Assembly (NCBI RefSeq): GCF_015706575.1
Contig: NW_024037074.1
Location: 15,055,334-15,119,333, forward strand
Direction: 5' to 3'
Length of the DNA stretch: 64,000 bases
From: Patiria miniata
Taxonomy: Eukaryota > Echinodermata > Asteroidea > Valvatida > Asterinidae
In this document: positions 11,901-23,324 of the stretch, one piece after another
Numbering within the stretch: position 1 is the first letter of the stretch
Layout of the letters: each line of letters starts with the position of its first letter
Program-made: the position numbers and the translations under genes
The notes under the pieces: generated by a model
Seen by the model: the letters and a program-made list of their open reading frames with translations, nothing else
Told to the model about the DNA's origin: nothing
Database searches by the model: none

Positions 11901-14900
11901 TGATGATGTAACTGAGAAGCATTCTGTTACCATGAATAAGAGTGGAGGTAAGATAAGTGGCACGCTGGTTGCTAACAAATGCGTTTACTCCCCGCCCAGC
12001 CGCCACATGGTTTTGCGACCAATCATAGCCGGGTTTAATGTCAAACATGCGTGCAAAAGTGTCCAGCATGCTTGTATGTGCATGTGATGCATGCAGCTGA
12101 AACGTGCAGTTTGGCAATGGAGAGGCCCATGTGTTGCTGTCTATGTGCGCAGTCTATTACTTTGCATTGATCTATTACTTTGTATTAGGCATTTAGAAAT
12201 ATGGTCATCAACTCAGTTTTGTTAAATCATGCTGATTGGATTAATTGACATACTTTGGTGATAACCAGATACGATCAGATTGGATCAATGACCTTAAGAC
12301 ACACCTCATTATATCAGATCACTTCTCTGTTCTGTCTTGCAGCACCTGAAAATCTTGATGTTGAAGGCAAGTGGTACAAAGCCAACTGCGATCAGTCGGG
12401 CTTCTACAGAGTCAACTATGACTCCGCTAACTGGGATGCGCTGATCAATCAACTAAATCAGGACCATTTGAAACTCAGTGTAGCTGACAGGGCCAACTTA
12501 GTGGATGATGCGTTCAGCCTGGCATGGTAAGTTGTAAAAATAAGTCGTGTGAATATGCTATGGCACCACTAAAAGAAAATCTGTGCGGCAAAATCAGACC
12601 AAAAGGTTCACTATTTTAGACACTAAAATAAATAACGTTTTTGAATTTGATTTTGTTAACTCTTGGAGCAGCTTTACTCTTCTAAAGTTAAACTAACCTT
12701 ATATCATCTCTTTCCCTCAGGGCTGGTCAGTTGGATCAGATAAAGGCCTTGAGTCTGTCCCGATACCTAGTGAAGGAGACAGAATACAGTCCCATTAATG
12801 CAGGACTCAACAATCTCTTGAAGATAAGCAAAGTCCTGCGGAATACAGAAGGTTACGGTGCATTTGTAGTAAGTATACCTTGGAATCTCAATCGCTAAAT
12901 CTATATACAGTCGAATATTGTTAGTACAAACTCTGTTAATACAAAATTTTGGTTGTAACAAACATAAAGCCTTATCCCGACTGTGTATTTATGTGCACAA
13001 TGAACAATGCACAATGCACAATGGGACTGATGTTCCTCTTAATACAAAATTCTGATATAATTTTATTTTAACGAGACTCTACTGTAATAGTAAAAACTTC
13101 GTTGTTATGTACTCCTCATAACAAACAGTGTACTGTTGGATACCTAAAGAACACTTCTTAATGGTTCATTTCTGAACCATATTTCACCACAGTATATAAA
13201 TACTGAATGCTTATGAGTGCAATGATAGAAATAGTTTTACGAGGTGACGGGTAAAATGCCCACTTCTATTTTTGCAGTGCAGCTGTGCCATGGGTTGGAA
13301 TATACTTGTTGTACGCGTTGTATAAAAGAGATTATTTCCATAATGTACCCACAGACTCATGACTTGATTGCTTTGTCGTCGTATTATTGCCACAGCCACT
13401 CTGTGACTGCAGAGTTTGTATCTGTCACTTTCTCTTTGAGTAGATCTGCACTAACTAACGGTAATCTTTTCTTTTCCTGGTAGGAATACATACTGAAGTT
13501 ACTGTCTCCACAGCTGGAGAGGTTTGCAAGGAACGGCTGGGATCATGAGGAATCTCACCTGCAAGGGTACATTTTAAAAATCTAACAATCCTTGGTCAGG
13601 TTTTCCCTTTAATAGTGACTGCTAATAACCCATCAATTCAGAACAATGGATTCAATATGTTTTGAATCGGCCAGCTGACTCTGGCTAGCACAGTGGGTAT
13701 AAAGGCAGTGGTGCTGGTCCTGTCAGAAAGATGGTGTGGGTTCGAACCCTAGCCAAGAATCATGTCATTTTTTTGTCCAGTCTCTTCTAAAACACTGGGA
13801 ATTTAATGGGAATTGTAGAGTGATAGAAAAGACAAAAATAGCCAGACAATAAACAATTCATATATTTAAGTCAGCCGCGTCATTTGCATAAGGCATTATT
13901 TGTTTACAGTTATCCTTTTGTTTCATCACTGTCAGGTTTCTTAAAAGCGTGGTTATCTATGATGCAGCGGCCCTTGGACATCCTGGAACAGTTGACAATG
14001 CGACCAAGCTCTTCCAGGAATGGCGGAATAACAATGCAGAGTAAGCAATCGCTGTCCATTCCTTTGATGATTAGTATTCAAACTTGACTGAAGCACACAG
14101 GTGGATGTGTTAACTGTTGCTCACGCATGGGAATTTCTATTGTTATTTCACTGATTTCAGCAACCGTTTCCTCCGGGGTTAAGCATGCTCTTGCTGTGCT
14201 TACTGCTTACAGTCTCTATAAAATAGATGGAGGCTCCGTTAGCACAAAATTGGCTGTTAACTAAGCAGCACTATTGGGCCCTGGTTTTTGAGACGGTCGC
14301 TTAGTATCTTTCTTTGTTTCTGTCACAGGGTCCCAGCCAATCTGAAGAATGCTGTGTACTGTGCCGGCATCAAGTATGGCAGTAGGGATGATTGGGACTT
14401 CTGCTGGAAGCAATACCAGACCACACTTGTTGCCAGCGAGAAGAGGGTTTTGCTTTCAGCTTTGTCTTGTACTAATGATCCGTTCCTCATCAACAGGTAT
14501 GTGGGGGGTTTTTTTGGGGGGGGGATTGGACAAGCAGAAGTGCACATAACCCCAGAGCATATTGCAATGGGCAGTCTTCCAAGAAATAGAAGTGTGTATC
14601 AATTGCTGTAGAAGTGTGCATCAGTTTATGTGGCATGTTCCAAAGTCATGAAGTTTCAAGACGTGTTCAAGATTGTGAAAGAGGACACTGTCTAGTTGGA
14701 AGTAATGTGAGGGCTTTCAAATCCTTTGTTTGTGGATGGGTATTTGTAAAAAAAAAATTGAAAAAGTAGCTTCTAAAACTGCTCTGTAAAACTGCTCTGT
14801 TGCAACTCTTCTGTAATCAAGGGTTTTTTTTTTTTTCAAAAAAGAAATGTACATGAAAGAGTAACAAGTCTGCATTAGAGTGGAATGAATATTACACACA

Positions 14901-16379
14901 AATCTTGTACTCCAACATAGTCTCTCAAGTCAAACTGGAGACGTTTTTGTGTGATTTATTACTATTTTCAGATATCTGTACTATTCAATGGACGAAGACA
15001 AGATACCAAGCCAGAATACAGGGACTGTCATCTACAACATTGCTGGTAAAGCGGCCGGGGCCAATCCTGCGCTGTCGTTTGTTATTGAGAACTGGGATGC
15101 CATAGTGGACAGGTTTGTGAAAACTTGTCTGGTTTTAAAATCTTGCAGTCATCAGTACTGGTGTTTAAAATCCTAAGAACTGACTAGCGCAACTCTTAAA
15201 GACGTGGTCTTTAATACACAGTTAAACTTTACCTTGTGTGAGATGTGCATGAAGCTGAACACATATGGTGTATAAAAATTACCATTTATCACTATACCCA
15301 ATAATAATAATTCCATAATATTTCTTTGCTCATTATTTTCCCAGTGATGGCTTTTATATTAATAATTGACCAATTTTACAATGGAGAATAAATATTACAG
15401 TATTGTCTTGAGAGAGGAACCACTTCGGAATGCTTCAAGTAGGATTCATCATTATATTAGCCATCACTTACAAAGTCAAAAATCTCAGAAATGTTCAAAA
15501 AGAGAATGCTGTCCACTTGCATTCACATATTGCCAGACATTTCAACAACACTGTTTTGCCAGTGACCTAGGGGTTTGTTTTGGACATATCAATCAAAACA
15601 GCATATCTCCCTTCTTTGATATTGTATTAGGTTTGAAGGCAGTCCGTTTGAATTACCGTACATCATCCACGCTGTTACTTCAAGCATTGCCAGGCAGTAT
15701 GAATATGATCAGGTAATGATTCATAAGTAAGCCTTCACTTGGCAAGACTTTGCCTGATCATAAAGTCTTCAGTTTGCTGCATTGACAAATCCTCATTGTC
15801 CACATGGTGTGCAACATTTTGCCTTACCTGATTTTTTGGATTTCCAGGGAGAATTCTCAGTATTTTTCTCCCATGAATTTTGAGACTCTTGAGCTTGAGA
15901 CTTCAAAATGGTTTTCCAGTCCACCTACCTCTCAGTGTACCCTCTGTTGTTATGATTCTATTTTTGTAATTAAAGATAAGTGCCAGATACATTCTAGAGT
16001 TCTTATCACTATAGTTGTGCTGTTATTTTATCAGCAATGACATTCTTATTTTTCGTACCTGTGTTGTATGTTTACAAACAAAAGCATGCCAGAATGAAAA
16101 AACTGGGATAAAACCCTACATTTAACAAGCCGTCTGCATAGAGTCCCAAGCTATTTTTTCCATAAATCCATGTAATGTGTTCAGTGCTTGATTTGTTCCC
16201 CCCAGGTTTCCAAGTTTTTCTTGGACCATTTCAACGAGTCCAAGACAGGCAAGCGGGCGGTACAGCAAGCCATTGAGAACATGCAGGCCAACGTGGATTG
16301 GCTGGCGGCTCACAAGACCGAGGTGACAGACTGGTTCAAAGCAAACACAGGGCCAGCCTCAGCAGGGGACTCTAGATAG
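5499..16379 (+). CDS. ANPEP-like: M1-family zinc aminopeptidase, aminopeptidase N-like, type II membrane protein, complete (18 exons)
   Basis: Exons: 5499-5975, 6494-6789, 7358-7631, 7919-8039, 8495-8649, 9633-9746, 10260-10394, 10613-10744, 11008-11180, 11865-11947, 12343-12526, 12721-12868, 13484-13566, 13936-14040, 14329-14496, 14972-15112, 15631-15712, 16206-16379. Every border is GT/AG and phases join to 1014 residues (human ANPEP 967). The start aaaATGG is a good context. Order: acidic cytoplasmic tail (1-60), membrane anchor (65-86), Thr/Pro/Ser stalk (about 90-118), N-terminal beta domain with [19 protein letters not shown] (262-280), GAMEN (400-404), HELAH (436-440) with Glu459 as third zinc ligand, Tyr522 in SISYDKGSS, then the C-terminal helical domain. 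Such enzymes remove N-terminal residues from peptides at the outer cell surface. Gln264 matches the Gln of mammalian APN where glutamyl aminopeptidase has Asp, favouring neutral substrates. Orthology within the expanded M1 family is not settled. Confidence 0.93.
8320..8420 (+). repeat. tRNA-derived SINE fragment in aminopeptidase intron 4
   Basis: An A-box-like agctcagtgaac (near 8346) and a B-box gggttcgagaccc (8396-8408) are present. The T-arm gtggg-ttcgaga-cccac at 8394-8410 pairs perfectly, but no acceptor stem can be built from the flanks, so this is a tRNA-derived repeat, not a tRNA gene. The segment gcaggaggtcgtgggttc recurs inverted near 53186-53208. Confidence 0.6.
8898..9258. mobile_element. 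361-bp MITE-like element with 36-bp inverted ends
   Basis: The left arm 8898-8933 (begins tttatataaccgacataca) and right arm 9224-9258 (ends atgtcagttatataaaa) are reverse complements with a few mismatches. The interior is rich in gcgc (gcgttgcgcgtagcgcg) and has no coding signal. Confidence 0.75.
9261..9420. mobile_element. 160-bp hairpin adjoining the MITE in intron 5
   Basis: aaatattgagtggctc at the left and gagccactcaatattt at the right bound a palindrome centred near 9342 (cttttccatttcac / gtgaaatggaaaag, loop tcggcttcgcctc). It starts two bases after the neighbouring MITE, so the two may be a composite. Confidence 0.72.
12906..13086. mobile_element. Degraded MITE with pogo/Tigger-like ends in intron 12
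   Basis: The left end tacagtcgaatattgtta and right end taacgagactctactgta are imperfect inverted repeats starting at TA, the style of Tc1/mariner-pogo derived MITEs. Inside are repeats of taatacaaaatt and a short tandem of acaatgc near 12999-13024. Confidence 0.5.
13678..13770 (+). repeat. tRNA-derived SINE head in intron 13
   Basis: An A-box-like tggctagcacagtggg and a B-box gggttcgaaccct (about 13738-13750) are spaced as in a tRNA promoter. A tggctag...ctagcca pairing mimics an acceptor stem, but the T-arm cannot fold beside it, so a functional tRNA is unlikely. Confidence 0.5.
14150..14290. repeat. Degenerate repeat with 'cttagca'-type motifs in intron 14
   Basis: Contains ttaagcatgctcttgctgtgcttactgc-like clusters and agcacaaaattggctgttaa. 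Similar cttagcac/agcagt clusters occur at about 36465-36600, suggesting copies of one old MITE family. Boundaries are not resolved. Confidence 0.3.
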
Positions 16380-16448
16380 CTATGACTTGGCTGTGAGTAT
16401 TGATATCAGCGTGAGGGTTGAAGACAGGGTGCCATACTTAGAGACTGT

Positions 16449-16569
16449 AAGGCCATGTCCAAATTACTTGGCTATGACTTGACACACAAGTCTATGAGAA
16501 GTGGCTGCAGCCGCTGCCATAGGCACGTGTGTAATTCAAGCCGTAGCCAAGTCATTCGGACACTGCCTA
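16449..16569. mobile_element. MITE copy 1 ('aggc..tgtccgaattacttggct' family)
   Basis: The left arm aggccatgtccaaattactt matches, inverted, the right arm that ends cattcggacactgcct. The interior has ccgctgccataggcacgtgt. Related copies are at 16575-16701, 32878-32992 and 61370-61495. Confidence 0.65.
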
Positions 16570-16574
16570 ATTAT

Positions 16575-16701
16575 AATGCCTCATCCGAATTAGTTGACTA
16601 AGGCTTGTAATCACACATGCACCTATGGGACCAACTGAAGCAACATCCCATAGACATTTGTGTTACTGCCTGCCTTAGTGGAGTGATTTGAATGCAGCCA
16701 A
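16575..16701. mobile_element. MITE copy 2, adjacent to copy 1
   Basis: The left arm gcctcatccgaattagttga pairs with a right arm ending tgatttgaatgcagcc. Both halves carry the family motif acctatggg / cccatagac. Six bases separate it from copy 1. Confidence 0.55.
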
Positions 16702-17885
16702 AGTATTGAAATAACACACAGCAGAAGACAGGTACCATTCTATGGAACTGAGAGTAGTGAGGGTCAGCATACAACAGAAGACAGGGTACCATACCACAGA
16801 ACAGTAAGGAGTTTATGAAATCAAGGCTTAGTATCTGGCTTAGGCTTCAGGGTCTAACTTGATAATTGTAGTCTCCTGACTTGACAGACTGCAGGACAAC
16901 ATAGGTTCATATTCTGCTATTGAGACACCAATTTTTGACCTTGGTGGCAGGATTTATATAAATTTTTGGCTGGGGACGAAGCCAAATGCGGGGACCAGGC
17001 CAGGGTTTTGTAAATCCTTTCAGTATAGAAATCAGCATACAACCAAAATCAGGGTACCATTTCAAGAGACTTGAAGCAATGATAGCAGCATGCAACACAA
17101 GACAGGGTACCATACTTAGGGATGATATGTAGTAAAATCAGGGTAAAATAGAAGACAGGGTACTGTACTAATGCAATCAATTATCCACCTGTTGAGTTGA
17201 GTTTACCTTTACAGTTTAGTTGATACATAAATATCCACCTTGGTACATTTTGGAGTAAATGGGTATTTGACATTTCAGTTGGTAGCTACATGTAGCAAAG
17301 AAACATATATCTCCTAAATATCAGCACTATGTGTTACTTGTGTACTTAAAAAGGACCTTTTCTCCGACTGTTTTAGAAAACTCTGAGGTGTATTAATTAC
17401 GGTAGAGCCAAAGCCCAAAAGATATTCCAAAATTGTTTCAATCTGATAAACTTACTGAGCAGTATTTTGGGCTTCGTGGCCATTTTTTTGGCTCACTTTT
17501 CCCATATAAGGGCGTATCCAACTCCTCTTTTTGTTTACATTCAGATGCACATCTTAATTATCACAACAGCCTCCTCTAAACAATACAGCTAGTTCCTGCT
17601 CTGATTCAAGATCATTCAGCCTCTATTATGCAATGTGTTGTTGTAGTAGGATAGCATTGTGTACAACAATGATGTATTTCCAATGAAATTATTGTGACAA
17701 ATATCCTAACATTTCTCCACATATCTGATCCATCAATAAATGTTACTCACTTGAAAGTGGATATTATAGCTAAATGAATATTGCTTGATTTCAGACATTT
17801 TATAAGATGGAATTTGTGTCGGGGAGATGTAAAAAAAAAAATGTATTGAATTTTGCCTTTCACTGACGTATTTTCTAAATATACT

Positions 17886-17996
17886 AAGTGTTGTCCAAGG
17901 GCTTGCGAGAAAACTTCACAAGCCTACTGGGTCTTGGGTTCGAGTCCCATCCGAGTAAGCTTGTGAAGTTTTTCCTGCAAGCCCTTGGGCAACACT
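17886..17996. repeat. Hairpin with tRNA-like B-box in the loop
   Basis: Arms 17886-17923 (agtgttgtccaagggcttgc...) and 17959-17996 (...gcaagcccttgggcaacact) are near-perfect reverse complements of 38 bp. The 35-base loop contains tcttgggttcgagtccca, a tRNA T-arm/B-box signature. Confidence 0.75.
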
Positions 17997-19430
17997 GAGT
18001 ATACAGTGTGTATAAAAATATGGCCGCGATATGTAGCTTGGGTGAGTGCTTCAAAAAATAAGATATTGAGTTTTCTTACAAGCACAAATATGAGTCTTTT
18101 TAGTGCAGGCGAATGTGCATTACCTTTGTTTTATATAATACTCAGCTAAATAAAATTATCTTCAAGTAAACTTGAATCCTCGATCCTGATTGGTTGATCC
18201 ATGGCAACAACAGTGTGATATTATACCTAATACCATGGTGCATATCGCACACTGTGTATCATGCTATTCCAAGATATGCGCGATGATCCTTCTGCATGCA
18301 CGTGTAATACGATAACAGCTGAAAAGTTTGTGTACAGCGTGCCTGTTTGATCTTTACTGTGCATCAAGTTTGCTTGAAAATAAATTTGTTATCTCACAAG
18401 CGCGAGTGGAACACGGAAAATGTAGTGCGTCCACTCCCACTCGTGGGATAACTGATACAGGTTGCAGGGTTTCACAGTATTCTACATATCTGTAATGTCT
18501 CTTAGCAGATAACTATAACTTCGTGTTCCATGTAAATGTACCTAAATGTATGTCCATTCGTGAAAAAGTAACATTTAAAACAACTAAGTATTGAAATATT
18601 GTTGCATGTATTATATATTTTCTATACTGTATATGGTTCAAATAGTTAGCTAGCTAGATGATAAATATATGCCTAAATTTATGATATCTTTATATAGGTT
18701 TCTGATATGTCTATATTCTAATTATGATAGGTGTGTTGTGTGTTTTGTTGTGAGGTGTGGACCTGGAAAGGGGCTTCAGTTTTTTCTTAAAATGAAAACA
18801 TTTTCAGTGGAGTAAGTATCTTCAGTATTCAACACTTGTACAGTTAGCTTCGTATCAGTGTTATTGGCTGGATATTTTTCATTGTTACATCTCTGTTTAC
18901 TGCAATCAAACTGTCATTCCATTGTGCTTTTGCATAAATATACACATAGATATATGTTTTTGCATAATTAAAGTGAGTTAAGATAATTGTGTGCAGTGAT
19001 ATAAAGTTCAACTGTGGTTATTAATTGTAATAGATTAACTTCTTATAAACAGTGACATCAGCTAAAAAGAGACTTTTTGTTCAGCACACACCTGTCCTAC
19101 AATATTTGATTGTATCAGACAGTATGTGAAATATAATTGATTATTAATGAATGGGGAAATATGCGTTTTTAGAGATAACGTATTTACAATTTTAGTTTTT
19201 TTAGTTTTTAATTGTTTAATTTTTGTTATTTTTTTTGATCAGTGTCATTTCATCAGGCTGAATACTTGCTCTCACTTTAACAGAATTTGTGCACTGGGAA
19301 AATGAAAAAAAAAAAACCTTGATTGGAAAATCAGAAGTGGACACCTTAGTCTTATTAGACAGTTGTGATCTCCAAAATGAGTCATAGTTTAGTTGTCATG
19401 GTAGTGGGAGACCATTTTTTTGCCAGTTCA

Positions 19431-19452
19431 ATTGAATTGAATTCAATTCAAT
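19431..19452. repeat. 22-bp perfect palindrome
   Basis: attgaattga followed by attcaattcaat reads the same on both strands around a central gaattc. It is followed by aataatatatttcc and a run of ataata units, and may be a repeat terminus. Confidence 0.5.
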
Positions 19453-20257
19453 AATATATTTCCATAGTGCCATTGCTCTCTGTAAAACAATGTATAATAA
19501 TAATATAATAGATAATAATAGAATACTTGTTGTAGTACTAATTTCATCAATCTGCAAGTTTAGCCTTAGTGGCAAAAATAGTAATAGAAGTGGAGAGGTA
19601 ATTACAGCCACCAGTTTGCAAATTTAGTGGTCACATTTTGTCAAATACATGTAGTTGAAACAAGGCTATAACTGTGAGTTGGATGGCCACGCTGTCACAG
19701 TGTATTGTTTGTCATTATAGTGGTCGTTCTTTTAGTTGTCACATCTGTCGTAGTACCGGAGGGCCTACAGTCTGTGTACCAGTTACCGACGACAGCTCTA
19801 TTGTTAGAGGCCATGCTCTTGCCAGAAGTACATATAGCGACTATGTTGGCCATCACTCAAAAATACTTAGTATTGCAGACTTTTTCCTTGACTAAACTTA
19901 TTATTAAGGATAATTCAAAATAATATGCTTTATTTTTGAGAAATTTATACCCTTTTTACTTTGGTGGCTAGTTGCAACATGTCCATATTGAGCTATTTCA
20001 TGCTACTGTATTCAGGTATTTTTCATGTTACTGTATTCAGGTATTTTAGTCAAGAATTAAGGTTTTTTTGTACTAAGTAGACCCTACTTAATACTTGCAC
20101 CTCAAGACCTGATGTTTATTGCCTTAAGTTTTTATTTTGTTACGCTTTGTTTTGTTAAAAGGAAGTTGTGTATTGTAATGTACTCAATCTAGAACTTTGA
20201 TTCACTGAACAGAAAGTTAATTTGCAAGATGAGAAATTGTGAAGTTTACTATGGAAT

Positions 20258-20263
20258 AATAAA
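20258..20263 (+). terminator. ANPEP-like: Candidate polyadenylation signal of the aminopeptidase gene
   Basis: AATAAA with GT-rich sequence (tgttgtgtctgtgtc) about 25-40 bases downstream. It would give a 3' UTR of about 3.9 kb; nearer signals (for example near 17735) could be used instead. Confidence 0.35.
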
Positions 20264-20747
20264 TGGTTACAAAATGCACGCAAAACTGTTGTGTCTGTGT
20301 CATTGTGTTGCGATGTAACTAAGCTTGTGTATGGATTATGAATAACGTAATGACTATACTATTATGAATGACAACTTACAATTTTGAGTTGAGATTAAAA
20401 GAAGTACTGGCTTTCATTTCTATACGATTGAGTGTTGTGCATGTGTTGCAAAACAATAGGCCTACCTTGTATGTAAATTATCCACGACGACATCATTTAG
20501 AACACCCTTAAAGTGAACACTTTTCTCAAGACAGAGCGAAGAGTAATTCCAGTTCTTGGATTACAATGTTCTTTGAAATTGTCGTCTGAACCCAACTGAA
20601 GGCTAGGCAGATATCTGAAGATGTAAACGGAGTTGCGTGAGGAATCGTGCACTGTGATTGGTCAAGAGTCATTTTCGTCTGCAAGCTTAGCAAAAAAACG
20701 GAAGATCCAGTTTGAACTGGTTCTTGGCCCTGCCTCTCTCTATTTCG

Positions 20748-20793
20748 ATTGGCCAATAGTGCGCGCACCGCGTATGTCTGCAGCTGTATAAAG
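20748..20793 (+). promoter_or_regulatory. Promoter-like CCAAT and TATA cluster
   Basis: attggccaat at 20748-20757 (a CCAAT box on each strand) is followed 30 bp later by tataaag at 20787-20793; another inverted CCAAT (gattggtca) lies near 20656. A possible first exon from about 20815 would end at cag|gtatgg near 21092. It would contain only a short open frame (ATG near 20929), so it would be 5' UTR. Confidence 0.3.
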
Positions 20794-21611
20794 TGCAATG
20801 CATAATATTTTGCGGATTGGGCTGACATTCCAACGCTTTTGTCTTGTCGCAGCTGGGCTGTCGCAAACTTCACACCTGTTCTGAGGCTTTTGCATAATCG
20901 TCTAGGCGAAGGAGTTATCAATTTTTCATGGCTCTGACATTGCACTCTCAATACTTTGGGGAAATAATTAATTAGGCCTGATCAATTATGGATATTCATG
21001 GCGGTTCGGTGTCATTAAACGGCAACATAATGTTTCGCTTTTAAGTAAAAAGTGGGTCGAGTTGTCAGAAATTATCAAGGCGTCCTGAATCAGGTATGGT
21101 GTGCATGCATTGCGAGAATAAAGACAAATGTAGTCAAAATGGCCCAGCTGAACATTATTCTTACAGCATTTAGCAGTTGCAACTTGCTCTAGAATACGCT
21201 TAAACGTAGTGAAAGGGAAAATGATATTGATTCTATTGATATGGTGAGAGCGCCCTCATAAATCGAAATAACACTAAGCAGACGGAGCGACTGTGGTAAT
21301 GATAGAGATTGTGTTGTCACTTATCCTCCATCTGTTGTTCTATCCCGCGATTGCAAAGATAATTTTGCAAAATTTGGAGACGCTATAGTAATCATGCACA
21401 TGAGCAAACTGTTTTTATTTTTTTTATAAATTGGAAATTATTCAAGATTTAGCATGCTAGTCGTAGTTTATGGATAAACTATCAGGTAACTGAACGTTGG
21501 GCAAATAAATCCCATGTTCTGGGTAATAACTATTATTTAATTTACAAACATGAAACAACAGCTATTGTCGTGTTCTCTTCAGTTGACCTTGGATCAATAG
21601 ACTCTACCCAT

Positions 21612-21722
21612 AAAGGGCGCCCTCACTGAGGGACAAGTCTCTGTTTCTCTGTGATGCTAATGGTAGACATTATACTTTCATTGTCACTGAGTTTCGCTAA
21701 CTTGTCCTCCGAGAGGGCGCTG
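21612..21722. mobile_element. MITE-like element ('gcgccctc' family)
   Basis: The left end gggcgccctcactgagggac and the right end ending tcctccgagagggcgct are imperfect inverted repeats, each followed inward by acaagt. A related copy is at 33652-33750. Confidence 0.55.
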
Positions 21723-21985
21723 TATGCAAGTCATTCAGCCGTCATGGACATGGTGTGAAGTCAGCGTGGTCGCAGAGAACCTTAACACGGAACGGTTTGG
21801 AAAGAGGAAGCACTTGGCAGTCAAGACAAGGAAATGCAGACCGATACTGAAACTTGGGAGACTAGCACATTGATAATTAGAAGTCAGTACTATAGGGAGC
21901 AGGCGAGTAGGAAATGCTTCATTCTTACATGGGGAGAAACAGACTGGGTCGATTTTGGTGAGTACATGTACATCATTTTTAGAGA

Positions 21986-22182
21986 TTGTGTTCTTGGGCA
22001 AGACACTCTACTACAGTTGCCTCTCTCCACCCAGGAGTATGAGAGGGTAAAGAGACTAGAATGTGCTAATCTCGAGCTGCTGCAAAAACTTGTCTCATAA
22101 TTACAGGGGTAATAGTTATGAGGCGCTTAGAGATTTTTGGTATAGGCCTATAAAACGCTATATAAGCACCGCATTATTATTA
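21986..22182 (+). mobile_element. SINE, body and tail without tRNA head
   Basis: The core gtgttcttgggcaagacac and following segment to about 22035 (ending ccacccaggagtat) match the element at 57843-58112 closely. The 3' part has cgctatataagcaccgc and an attatta tail, typical of tRNA-derived SINEs. The tRNA-like head is missing, so this copy is 5'-truncated. Confidence 0.7.
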
Positions 22183-23158
22183 CATTTGTAGAAATAAAAC
22201 AGAGAGATATCCTAATTGTCACGTTAACTTGGTAAAAAGTAATGCATTAGTCTGTACTCAAGTTAATTGAGAAAAGGTCTATTCTGCACTTTGACAAGGG
22301 TGGTGTATTCAGCTTTTAGAGTCAAGAAGGCCAAATTGAAAAACGACATCTTCCGAAAAGGCGACCCATGTTTCCCCCGAGGACATTCTCTAGTGCCGGG
22401 TCGTTTTTAAGAAACTCATTCTGAAGTCCACTTTGTTATCGTAGAACCTGTAGATACCCACTGTACTTTGTATGGGATCTGGATGGACGACACAAAGAGA
22501 CTGTCATTTTGTGGAGTCCAAAATTAATGTCATACTACACTCGAATGTGTCGATTCCCTTTAGAAATTAAGCATTTCAAAAACATCCAGTTCCATATGTT
22601 AATGTTTATTTTCTGTTATATTCCTTTCCTTGGCCGTTCTTTCCTTCCTGCTGTGGTTTTTCCACATGATTCAAATTATGGTGGACTTTGTGTGCCAACG
22701 AGATGTTTGCGTGATACGGGTTCACGCGTACGCGTGAGCACTGACCAACACACCCTTTTTGATTTGTTAATTTTCATTTTTTTTTTTATCAAGTTACATA
22801 TGTTTTTCGGAAGTGGGAAGTGCTTGGATACATCTAAATAAATAAATATCTTAAATAACAGTATCATTTAGGAGGAACTAAACAGACTTATATGTTCCCC
22901 AATAGTGAACGTGTGTTACTCGTTCTCTGCTAATTTTTGCTCAGCACTTGGGCTACTCGGTTAGTAACTCGGTTGGGGTTCAGTATCATAATCGTGGCTT
23001 GCATGACATGTTTGTATAAAAAAAAACATTAATAACAATTCTGACGGCGGTATGTTACAATTGGTTTCAATTCTCGTTCACAAACCATGACCGAGATAGA
23101 AACTATGAACGCGAAACGATCCCCCGGCGAGATAAGCCAATTTATGCAAAACCCCCAG

Positions 23159-23166
23159 TGACGTCA
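23159..23166. promoter_or_regulatory. Perfect CRE in a promoter-like cluster
   Basis: tgacgtca is followed within 30 bp by an E-box cagctg and ccatatgg (CArG-like core). A candidate exon with a strong donor lies 160 bp downstream. This is suggestive only. Confidence 0.3.
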
Positions 23167-23324
23167 CAGCTCAGCAGCTGCACCATATGGCCATTCCATT
23201 CATACACTTTGTTTTGTTATTAAAATTGCATACCGGTATCTTTTGACTGTACATGAATGTGATGTGTTCTCGCACTGTTGTATACGTCACTTCCTATAAT
23301 TTTGTCGTATTTACCATTTTACAG

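Larger units (their letters stand above)
16420..17170. repeat. Dispersed short repeat 'gaagacagggtaccat'
   Basis: Six imperfect copies lie at about 16420, 16731, 16781, 17048, 17100 and 17151, usually as agaagacagggtaccatac. They are sometimes preceded by cagcatacaac and followed by agagactgtaag-like sequence. Spacing is irregular (50-310 bp) because MITE and other sequence interrupts them. Confidence 0.6.
16380..20280 (+). other. Probable 3' UTR and downstream region of the aminopeptidase gene
   Basis: No coding exon is seen. The stretch is AT-rich (notably 18600-20280). It contains two MITE copies, a dispersed short repeat, a hairpin with a tRNA-like loop and several AATAAA-like motifs. 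The best-placed signal is AATAAA at 20258-20263, in sequence with a GT-rich stretch downstream (tgttgtgtctgtgtc). A small hairpin around cagtgtgatatt ... atatcgcacactg lies at 18208-18254. Confidence 0.4.

Noticed and set aside
13690..13760. Possible tRNA gene with tggctag/ctagcca pairing
   Set aside because: The T-arm cannot form next to that acceptor stem, and spacing between boxes is too long.
20526..20951. 141-codon minus-strand open frame
   Set aside because: No recognisable domain, and it runs antisense through the CCAAT/TATA cluster; likely chance.
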